Shown: positions 1-6,689 of the stretch, piece after piece
Layout of the letters: each line of letters opens with the position of its first letter
How positions within the stretch are numbered: position 1 is the first letter of the stretch
Assembly (NCBI GenBank): GCA_049303315.1
Contig: JBAQMZ010000053.1
Location: 124,001 to 188,000, forward strand
From: Methanoperedens sp049303315
GTDB lineage: Archaea > Halobacteriota > Methanosarcinia > Methanosarcinales > Methanoperedenaceae
Length of the DNA: 64,000 nucleotides
Direction of reading: 5' to 3'
Made by a program: the position numbers and the translations under genes
The notes under the pieces: generated by a model
Seen by the model: only the letters and a program-made list of their open reading frames with translations
Databases searched by the model: none
What the model was told of the DNA's origin: nothing

Positions 1-524
1 CTTTTGCTCAAGGAACGTAATATTTCAATAACATTCATGCCCCCCCTGCTCAGCGCATACATGAAGGTGACTGCAAAAGGCAGGTTCCTATCGATTACAC
101 CTTTCCTTTCCCCGGCCTTGAATCCCGGATATGTAAGAAAAAGCGCATACGTTATCCCGCTAAAAAGGATGGCAAGAAAACCAACTATGAAAATCGCAAT
201 CGCGATGTTCCTGTACTGGAGAAGCCATGCTGTCTTTGGCGAAAAAGTAAGATGCGTAAGCCTTTCCGGAAGCCTGACAAATGTGAACAGGATATACGTT
301 GTTATTAATCCCAGGAACGCGCCGGCAATACCTGCCAGCACTGAATAGAACATTGAGTTTGAAATATACATTTCATACGACATGGGGATGCGCGCCTGTC
401 TCATCGCAATCCGAAGGTCCCGGAATTTGTCTTTTCGCGCCTTCATCTTTTCACCGAGCAGGACAAATGGCAGCGTCTTTAATTTCTGGAAATAAAATTC
501 GACCTTATTTGCCATTGCGCTCAT
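1..524 (-). CDS. Type II/IV secretion platform protein (TadC/ArlJ-like), partial
   Basis: Reading the complement gives an open frame that begins at the ATG overlapping the stop of the GspE-like ATPase gene (ATGA) and runs off the window edge. The visible 174 residues start MSAMANKVEFYF, then a basic cytoplasmic stretch, a membrane segment near residues 57-80, a second near 98-120, and the sequence MYALSRGGMNV just before the edge, which is typical of the T2SSF fold of archaeal platform proteins. Such proteins anchor pilin or archaellin assembly in the membrane and work with the ATPase encoded immediately upstream. The C-terminal half lies outside the window. The family assignment is firm; pilus versus secretion role is not decidable here. 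Confidence 0.8.
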   Translation of the reverse strand, partial: MSAMANKVEFYFQKLKTLPFVLLGEKMKARKDKFRDLRIAMRQARIPMSYEMYISNSMFYSVLAGIAGAFLGLITTYILFTFVRLPERLTHLTFSPKTAWLLQYRNIAIAIFIVGFLAILFSGITYALFLTYPGFKAGERKGVIDRNLPFAVTFMYALSRGGMNVIEILRSLSK

Positions 525-2803
525 CCGGGGATGTTCAACTTCTTTAAAATTTTTTCAGGAGTAACCTGGTAATCATGAATGATGGTAGCGATGGCATTGA
601 AATCCGATATTTTGTTATTTACCATGAACTCAAGAATTTTCTGCCTGTTGCCCAGCTCTTTTTTCAAATCCCCGATATTCCATCCGCGTCTTATCATTAT
701 CTCATTCAGAGCCTTTGATTCGCCCACCCTGTTGAATTTATCTGTCAGGGGGTCCCACGCAAAAATATCGTTCGTCCTTATATTCCTGGTCGTTGGGTCT
801 ATATCTGTAATTTCCACCAGTTTCATATTGCGGCGCGCTCTTTTACCTTTTACGAAGGTTTGCGCCTGGATGCTTATTATATTAAGAGCCTGTATCATCG
901 ACCTGGGTACGCTGATGGGGGGATTCTCAAGACGGTGGATGGCGCTCGAGACCGAATCCGCATGCATTGTCGAAAACGTGGTATGACCGGTGCTCATCGC
1001 CTGGAAGAGCGTCAATGCTTCCTTTCCCCTGACTTCGCCGACCAGCAGGTATTCAGGTCTCTGCCGGAGCGCTGCCCGGAGGAGATCGTACATATCAATA
1101 CTTCCCCGCCCATCGGCAGTGAAAGAGTCCCTGGTTATCCCCGGGATCCAGTTCGGATGAGGCAGTTTCAATTCCCGCGTATCCTCAAGCGAGATTATTT
1201 TTGCCTGCCAGGGAATGAAGAGGGAGACAGCATTAAGAGAAGATGTTTTACCAGAAGCCGTGCCCCCTGCAAAAATCAGGCTCTTATTGTTCTCAATACA
1301 CAGCCAGAGATATGCCATTTCCTCTGCCGAGAACGTATTCCAGTTAATCAGGTCAACAGGCGTTATCGGGACTTCGCTGAATTTCCTGATTGTAAATGTC
1401 GCTCCGTGGGTTGTCACTTCCGTGCCGAGTGTCATCTGGATACGGGACCCGTCAGGCATGGTGGCATCTACCATCGGTTCTGCTATCGAGACATGTTTGC
1501 CGCACCTCTGGGCAAGCCTTATAACATAAGAATCCAGCTCGTTTTCGGTAAAAAATATATTTGTGGGCATATTGGTATATTTCTTATGGTACAGGTAGAT
1601 GGGAATGTCATAGCCGTTAGCTGAAATATCTTCTATCCCGTTGTCATGCATAAGCGGGTCAATCTTACCGAATTTAATGAAGTCTCTTCGCGTATAGTAT
1701 AATATTTTTTCAAGAGTTAAGGGGGTTATATCGATCGCATAATCTTTTATTACTTTTTTGACCTTGTCCGTCAGGATTTTTTCCTTATCCTCGTCCCTCT
1801 TTACATCTTCAAAAAGAAGTATGTCCTTGAGCCTGTCTTTGATTTCCTTGAGTAACAGATCCTCAAAATCAGAGAGTTTCGGCTCTGCCACATAATACAG
1901 ATATGAATTTTTTTCAGGATTGAACAGGATTACCACAAAGGAATAAGGTTCGTTTACCCAGTAACGTTCAATTTCATTATATCCTTCCAGTCCTTCAAAA
2001 GTGACAAGCTCACCGTGCAGTGACTGGTGGTATGCTTCTATTTCTTCCGCTTCTTTTGTTAAATAGGATTTCAGCCTGGCTAATATAGGCTCATTCGATT
2101 TTTCAAACGGGACATCTTTAAGCTTCTTTATACCGGTTTCGACATCGGACAGTAGTTTTTCTTCAAGATGCAGAAATGCGGCTTGCTTTTCCGGTGTCAT
2201 CTTTTCTTTGATAATATCCTTTGTCGCATCAGAATCAAGGTGCTGCATCAGGCTTTCCACTTCTTCAGGCAGCCTCTCTTTTTCCGGTTTTGCCTCAGGT
2301 TTTATCTCTTTTCTTTTGCTCTTCTTTTTTATTGTTTTTTCTTCTTCAATTTTCCCGGCAGGCTCTTCTAATTCTCGCGGTTTTTTCTGTTGTCCGGTTA
2401 ATACCGCGCCGCCCTTTTCTGTTGTGGATTTTTCTTTACTCGCTTCATCCCCGGCTGGTTTTTTCCTGGTTTTCCCCACGCCTGCCGATTTTAAGATTTT
2501 TTTTGCGGTTTTTAATTCATCTGAAATATCTTCCAGGTTTTGCTGCCCCGTCCTTGCTTCTTTTAAAACTTCTGCAAGCTCCGTATACCCGGGTGATTTC
2601 TCATCCAGTAAAGAATATTCCTTTTCATAAGCCGCCAGTTCCTCTGCATTTTTAACAAGCTTTGCCAGGTTCTTCTTAAAATTTTCAGTGTCAAGAGATG
2701 GGTTTTGCGAAGCTAAATCGCTTATGAAATTCTGGATATCCTTTTCATCGGGGTTTGCAAATTCAGCTATGAATTTACGCACTTTTCCGCGTATTTCATC
2801 CAT
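521..2803 (-). CDS. GspE/TadA-family secretion or pilus assembly ATPase
   Basis: This 760-residue protein is a type II/IV secretion ATPase. Roughly residues 1-230 are an unusual Lys/Glu-rich, probably coiled-coil extension; the N-terminal ATPase-associated domain follows, and the RecA-like core holds a Walker A (GGTASGKT, about 512-519), an Asp box downstream (SLEDTREL) and the region LLVGEVRGKEAL with the Walker B position near 590. A His box segment (STMHADS) follows. It would power assembly of a pilus or archaellum-like filament on the inner membrane. It lies 8 bases after the MinD-like gene and overlaps the platform protein gene by 4 bases, so the three look like one operon. The long charged N-terminus is larger than in typical archaeal homologues. 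Confidence 0.9.
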   Translation of the reverse strand: MDEIRGKVRKFIAEFANPDEKDIQNFISDLASQNPSLDTENFKKNLAKLVKNAEELAAYEKEYSLLDEKSPGYTELAEVLKEARTGQQNLEDISDELKTAKKILKSAGVGKTRKKPAGDEASKEKSTTEKGGAVLTGQQKKPRELEEPAGKIEEEKTIKKKSKRKEIKPEAKPEKERLPEEVESLMQHLDSDATKDIIKEKMTPEKQAAFLHLEEKLLSDVETGIKKLKDVPFEKSNEPILARLKSYLTKEAEEIEAYHQSLHGELVTFEGLEGYNEIERYWVNEPYSFVVILFNPEKNSYLYYVAEPKLSDFEDLLLKEIKDRLKDILLFEDVKRDEDKEKILTDKVKKVIKDYAIDITPLTLEKILYYTRRDFIKFGKIDPLMHDNGIEDISANGYDIPIYLYHKKYTNMPTNIFFTENELDSYVIRLAQRCGKHVSIAEPMVDATMPDGSRIQMTLGTEVTTHGATFTIRKFSEVPITPVDLINWNTFSAEEMAYLWLCIENNKSLIFAGGTASGKTSSLNAVSLFIPWQAKIISLEDTRELKLPHPNWIPGITRDSFTADGRGSIDMYDLLRAALRQRPEYLLVGEVRGKEALTLFQAMSTGHTTFSTMHADSVSSAIHRLENPPISVPRSMIQALNIISIQAQTFVKGKRARRNMKLVEITDIDPTTRNIRTNDIFAWDPLTDKFNRVGESKALNEIMIRRGWNIGDLKKELGNRQKILEFMVNNKISDFNAIATIIHDYQVTPEKILKKLNIPG

Positions 2804-2811
2804 ACTATTTT

Positions 2812-3600
2812 CTATTTCCCTCCGAAGATTGTCCTTGTGAGACGGTCAACAAAACCTTCCTTTTTATCTTTATCCCCGGATTCCGTGAATTTCTCACCGG
2901 ATATCTTCGCCGCAAGCCTTTTAAAGGCAATCGATGCCGGGGACTTGGGTGCCCTTACCACAACAGGCGTCTTGAATGCTGCAGACCGTCTTACATTTAC
3001 ATCCTCAGGTATCATTTCAAGTACTCCTACACCTAAAAGTTCGCTAACCTTATTGCGGCTGATTTCGGTTTTATCAAGCTCGACACGGTTTAAGATTACA
3101 CCTTCGACTGACTTTCCAAGAAGTTCAGCCAGTGTTTTTACCTTTAAGGCATCCGCCATCGAGGAAAGTTCGGGATTGACCACAAGAAGAATCCTGTCAG
3201 CAATGGTAAGCGGGATTAAACCATCCTTGCTTATACCTGCGGGAGCATCTATCAAAACATAATCCATTCCGTCTGTAAGGCTTGACACTACCTTTTTTAA
3301 CTTATCGGGGTTTGCTTTCTGGAATCCCTTTAAAGTCAAACCGCTCGGCACTACCTGGAGACCCGCCGGCCCTGAATAGGTGGCATCTTTTATTTCTGCT
3401 TCGCCGCTTAATACTTCATGCAGCGTTACCTTGCTTTTTTCAAGCCCAAGCATTAGCCCGAGATTTGCCATACCTATATCAGCGTCTATGATTATCGTTT
3501 TTTTACCAAGCATTGCAAGAGCTGTGCCAAGGTTCAAAGTCGTGGTGGTTTTGCCGGTCCCGCCTTTTCCTGAGGCTATGGTGTATACCTGAACTGTCAT
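2812..3600 (-). CDS. MinD/ParA-family ATPase
   Basis: A 262-residue deviant-Walker ATPase. The signature KGGTGKTTT lies at residues 12-20, followed by the switch segment IIDADIGMANLGLMLG and by DAPAGIS around residue 117, all diagnostic of the MinD/FleN/CpaE branch. The C-terminus is basic (LTRTIFGGK), compatible with membrane contact. It is the first gene of the unit leading to the GspE-like ATPase and platform protein, which suggests that it positions or numbers the filament machine, as CpaE and FleN do; that role is inferred from context. General cell-division MinD is the alternative. Confidence 0.88.
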   Translation of the reverse strand: MTVQVYTIASGKGGTGKTTTTLNLGTALAMLGKKTIIIDADIGMANLGLMLGLEKSKVTLHEVLSGEAEIKDATYSGPAGLQVVPSGLTLKGFQKANPDKLKKVVSSLTDGMDYVLIDAPAGISKDGLIPLTIADRILLVVNPELSSMADALKVKTLAELLGKSVEGVILNRVELDKTEISRNKVSELLGVGVLEMIPEDVNVRRSAAFKTPVVVRAPKSPASIAFKRLAAKISGEKFTESGDKDKKEGFVDRLTRTIFGGK

Positions 3601-3754
3601 GGTTTTATTCCTTCGACCTGATTAATACGGAAGCTTGTCCGTTTTTCCTGTTTTTCACAAATATAGTCATTATATGTTTATAACTTTAATTGATAATTAT
3701 TATATATAGTCTTTATGATAGTAATGTTATATGGAGCGGTGAATATAAAATAAA

Positions 3755-3887
3755 CGAAGGGGTATGCGCCATACCCCTAGACCGCATAAAGCGAGGTGTC
3801 GCTAAACTTTTAGAAAAGTTTATTAAAGACAACACGTATGGCTTCGCCATACGTGGACACCGGATAAAGCGAGGTGTCGCTTTATGA
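3755..3887 (+). repeat. Mosaic hairpin element, copy 1 (upstream of mobB-moaE)
   Basis: A run of perfect or near-perfect inverted repeats: GGGGTATG/CATACCCC with loop CGC (3759-3777); GCG/CGC round AGGTGT (3791-3802); AAACTTTT/AAAAGTTT (3804-3821); ACGTATGGC/GCCATACGT with loop TTC (3834-3854); ATAAAGCG/CGCTTTAT with loop AGGTGT (3864-3885). The last stem contains the first two bases of the downstream ATG (3884). The whole stretch is open in one frame from 3690 to a TGA that overlaps that ATG. Related copies lie at 4689-4772 and 40338-40546. It may be a mobile palindromic element, a regulatory RNA, or both. Confidence 0.8.
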
Positions 3888-4702
3888 AGATAATCTCGGT
3901 CGTGGGATATAAAAAAACAGGGAAAACAACATTAGTGGAACATCTGGTAAGCACACTTTCAAAGCGCGGTTCTGTCGGGACAATTAAGCACATGCACGGG
4001 CACAGGATAAACACGCCCGGTACTGACACATGGAAACACGCGAATGCAGGCGCGGATGTGGTGGTCGCAGTCACCCCTGAAGAGCTTGTGAAATTCTCAA
4101 GGAATAATAATCTTAAAAAAGCAATTGACGAGCTTGCAAATGAAGGAATAGATTTTGCAGTAGTGGAGGGTTTTAAGGATAGCAAACTCCCAAAAATAGC
4201 ACTTGGCGATGTAAAAGCCACGGAAATTATTAAACAATTGGATGATACGGAAAGCGCAGATATCGAGGAACTCGTGGAAATGATCCTTAAGCAGCCGGAA
4301 TACCATACGCTGGGCTCACTCATTCAAAAGGTTCGGAAATCAAAAGATATGGAAAAAACAGGCGCTATTGGGACATTCACAGGAATCGTCAGGGCGCAAA
4401 ATAAGGGCGCCCGAACTGAGTATCTTGAATTTGAGGAATACGGGGGGCTTGCCAGGCAAAAAATGGATGAAATATGCGCCAGTCTTCGGGAAAAAGAAGG
4501 CATAATCGATGTGCTGATGCATCACAGGACAGGCATCATCCCGGCTGGTGAGGATATAGTGTACATAGTTGTCGCGGCAAGCCACAGGGAACAGCTTTTT
4601 CCTGTATTAAGAGAAGCCATTGAACGCCTGAAACTTGAAGTCCCGATCTGGAAGAAAGAGCACACGGTAGAAGGTGAATGGTGGGTTCATGAAAACCTTT
4701 AG
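3884..4702 (+). CDS. MobB-MoaE fusion (molybdopterin cofactor synthesis)
   Basis: A 272-residue fusion. Residues 1 to about 125 match MobB, the GTP-binding partner in guanine dinucleotide attachment, with Walker A GYKKTGKT at 8-15 and the following VGTIKHMHGH. Residues about 155-272 match MoaE, the large subunit of molybdopterin synthase: GAIGTFTGIVR near 160, HHRTG, and PIWKKEH near 254-260 holding the lysines expected in the active site. MoaE needs thiocarboxylated MoaD, which is not in this window. The start ATG sits inside the terminal stem of the hairpin element, so its initiation may be structure-dependent. The stop codon lies inside the first hairpin of copy 2. MobB-MoaE fusions are known in archaea. 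Confidence 0.92.
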   Translation: MKIISVVGYKKTGKTTLVEHLVSTLSKRGSVGTIKHMHGHRINTPGTDTWKHANAGADVVVAVTPEELVKFSRNNNLKKAIDELANEGIDFAVVEGFKDSKLPKIALGDVKATEIIKQLDDTESADIEELVEMILKQPEYHTLGSLIQKVRKSKDMEKTGAIGTFTGIVRAQNKGARTEYLEFEEYGGLARQKMDEICASLREKEGIIDVLMHHRTGIIPAGEDIVYIVVAASHREQLFPVLREAIERLKLEVPIWKKEHTVEGEWWVHENL

Positions 4703-4772
4703 GAAAGGTTTATCAAAACAAGGGGACGTCGCACGTCCCCTATACGTCATAAAGGGGCGTAACCCTTTATGA
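4689..4772 (+). repeat. Mosaic hairpin element, copy 2 (after mobB-moaE)
   Basis: Three successive hairpins: AAACCTTT/AAAGGTTT with loop AGG (4693-4711), GGGGACGT/ACGTCCCC with loop CGC (4722-4740) and CATAAAGGG/CCCTTTATG with loop GCGTAA (4748-4771). The stems differ from copies 1 and 3 but are complementary within each copy, and the CGC loop is identical to copy 1. The first hairpin spans the stop codon of the MobB-MoaE gene. The element is fully open from an ATG at 4689 to a TGA at 4770-4772 (27 codons, MKTFRKGLSK...VIKGRNPL). No + strand gene follows, so here the element may act as a terminator between convergent genes. Confidence 0.8.
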
Positions 4773-4806
4773 TGAGAAGTAATATGGTTGGAAAAATAAT
4801 CCGGTT

Positions 4807-5337
4807 TCAAGGTTTTTGCTTGTAATACCGCTCTTTTTCGCTGAAAATGCAGCCGCAGTATTTTTGCATATATAATTCAAGAGCCCTTGCAAGCTCGCGG
4901 GATTCCCCGTATCCTTCCCTGAAATCCTCATAATAAAATTTGATACCATATTCGTTTGCTATTTTTTCCCCAATTCCGGCGAGCAGTTCATGTTTCTGGT
5001 ATGGCGAGATAAGGAGAGTTGTCGTGAACGCGTCAAATCCGAACTGGCGTGCGGTTTTCGCTGATTCGGCAAGCCTCAGGGAATAACAGAATTCGCACCT
5101 GTCTGGGGAAGCGAGGGCGCCTCGAAGGTAATTTTCCATATCATAATCCTTATAAATCACTCTTGTTCCTTTTATTTGCGCATATTTTTCAAGCGCTTCC
5201 ATCCGGTTCTTATATTCCATATAAGGATGGATGTTGGGGTTGTAAAAAAGAGCAGTCACATCGTGCCCATCCTCAAGCAGCCGTTTATGAGGATATGTAA
5301 AGCATGGCGCGCAGCAGACGTGGACGAGAATTCGCAT
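4807..5337 (-). CDS. queH: QueH-family (DUF208) epoxyqueuosine reductase-like protein
   Basis: A 176-residue protein with the DUF208/QueH pattern: HVCCAPC at residues 6-12, DRCEFCYSLRL with C81 and C84, the ISPYQKHELL segment, and a C-terminal CGC at 161-163. QueH proteins bind a 4Fe-4S cluster and an extra iron through these cysteines and reduce epoxyqueuosine in tRNA; in archaea, which carry archaeosine rather than queuosine, the substrate is uncertain. It is last on a minus-strand run after the small hypothetical gene at 5350-5646, 12 bases away. Family assignment is strong; the exact reaction is inferred. Confidence 0.82.
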   Translation of the reverse strand: MRILVHVCCAPCFTYPHKRLLEDGHDVTALFYNPNIHPYMEYKNRMEALEKYAQIKGTRVIYKDYDMENYLRGALASPDRCEFCYSLRLAESAKTARQFGFDAFTTTLLISPYQKHELLAGIGEKIANEYGIKFYYEDFREGYGESRELARALELYMQKYCGCIFSEKERYYKQKP

Positions 5338-5349
5338 GATTCAATTATC

Positions 5350-5646
5350 CTAGCCAAACATCATTCCCATGCCGCTCGCCGCATTCTCTTCTTCAGCGAT
5401 AAAAGCGGCAGTGACAATTTTCTTTTCTTCGCCGATGAGCTTTTCCACGCCAATTCCTTCGAATTTCTCTTCTGCACGGTCGATGTCTTCTGAATTGGCT
5501 TTGATATACAGGAAATAACCCTTGCGCTCAGACCCCAGGAGCTTGCACTCCCTGACCGTATAGCCAATGCGTTTAAAGAAATCGTCTTCCAGTACCGTTG
5601 CCATGTCTTTGCTGACTTTATCTTCGTAGAAATAAACAGATTCCAT
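5350..5646 (-). CDS. Conserved-looking small protein, unknown function
   Basis: A 98-residue acidic soluble protein that I do not recognise. It begins MESVYFYEDKVSKDM, has a central RKGYFLYIKA beta-like stretch, no cysteines beyond one, no membrane segment and a Gly/Met-rich end (ASGMGMMFG). The end of the coding frame is 12 bases before queH, so the two may be cotranscribed. The regular composition and the sensible alternation of charged helices and strands suggest a real gene; no function can be given. Confidence 0.6.
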   Translation of the reverse strand: MESVYFYEDKVSKDMATVLEDDFFKRIGYTVRECKLLGSERKGYFLYIKANSEDIDRAEEKFEGIGVEKLIGEEKKIVTAAFIAEEENAASGMGMMFG

Positions 5647-5822
5647 AATTTTCTTTCCTCAAGCTCTTAATGGCGTTGGCGGTTAATAAATAATTCCAGC
5701 AGGCTTATCTCAGGGAGTGGCGCGCCAGGCACGATAAGACCGCCGGCGCCGATTGCGGGTGCGATGGGTGTGTAGATTTTAATTGGAATCTATAAATGTT
5801 ATAATAAAAAATAGTGGCTAAA

Positions 5823-6683
5823 TTACTCCTCCACTCTCGCCACATTCATATTCCTCGAAAGCCCCAGCGCCTCAGCCACAGACTCGCATTTCGTCTTCAG
5901 AAGATACGCTATGGGCTTGAAATCATACTCTGACATGGTCTCATAGTTCGCCATTCCCTTGCTGATAATAAGCGATGCACTGCCCAGCGCCTCAACAAGC
6001 TCATGCGGCGCTTCCTGCAAACACAAACCGATGGCGTTTGAACCTGTAGTAAGCACCCTGTTAACCATTTTATCAATACCAAGTTCCAGCGCTTCTTTCA
6101 TAGTAACATCATTCAGAATCGGCGCGCCCCTTACAACGAGTGTGATTTTACCTCCGAGTTTCCGAATCTCCTCGAACAGTAGTGTGTCGAACACTATCTC
6201 GCCGCAGTTATCCGCAAGATATACAACGTCTCTGAGCATTGATTTCATCCTGTCCGTATCGTCCACGTCAAGACCATGCTCGAATTGCCTGAGCATCGTT
6301 TCTTTTGCTGTCGCTTTATCCGCATCAAAACCCAATACCCCGAAATCAAATGAATTTCCGATAATTGCAGCAAGCACAGCGCGCCTGAACGAATCCTTCT
6401 TCTCAACAAAATCCTTCGCAAAAGGCATGAGCTTTTTTGCCGCCGCGTTGCTCTGCTGTTTTTTTTCCCTGTATGGGTCTATGTCTCCCAGCACCCTGTA
6501 CGCTTCCCTGTGTATCTTCGTTGAAAGATGCGTGGCAGGCGCGCCGTCAACCAGGTATTTCCGCAGCACCTCGATGCCGGCAAGCACAGCCTTCTTCTGC
6601 AGGGCTATGTCTTTTGTGGAAAGCTCAGCCTCGAACTGCACTCTCGATAATAAGCACGGTGCACATCTTGGATGGGTTTTCAA
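5823..6683 (-). CDS. DUF89/ARMT1-family damage-control phosphatase
   Basis: A 286-residue member of the DUF89 family, metal-dependent phosphatases thought to remove damaged or excess phosphometabolites. The N-terminal C7-x2-C10 pair (RCAPC), the core motif DNCGE at 158-162, the GAPILNDVT segment and the late ISKGMANYE are all visible and carry the expected metal and substrate contacts. It follows polB by 6 bases on the same strand, so it is probably translated from the same message. The physiological substrate in archaea is not known. Confidence 0.88.
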   Translation of the reverse strand: MKTHPRCAPCLLSRVQFEAELSTKDIALQKKAVLAGIEVLRKYLVDGAPATHLSTKIHREAYRVLGDIDPYREKKQQSNAAAKKLMPFAKDFVEKKDSFRRAVLAAIIGNSFDFGVLGFDADKATAKETMLRQFEHGLDVDDTDRMKSMLRDVVYLADNCGEIVFDTLLFEEIRKLGGKITLVVRGAPILNDVTMKEALELGIDKMVNRVLTTGSNAIGLCLQEAPHELVEALGSASLIISKGMANYETMSEYDFKPIAYLLKTKCESVAEALGLSRNMNVARVEE

Positions 6684-6689
6684 TCTTTT

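Noticed and set aside
860..1624. 254-codon + strand frame antisense to the GspE-like ATPase
   Set aside because: It overlaps the conserved ATPase core completely and its translation has no family features.
3755..4772. CRISPR array
   Set aside because: The repeats are palindromes with changing stems and no regular spacers, and no cas gene is nearby.
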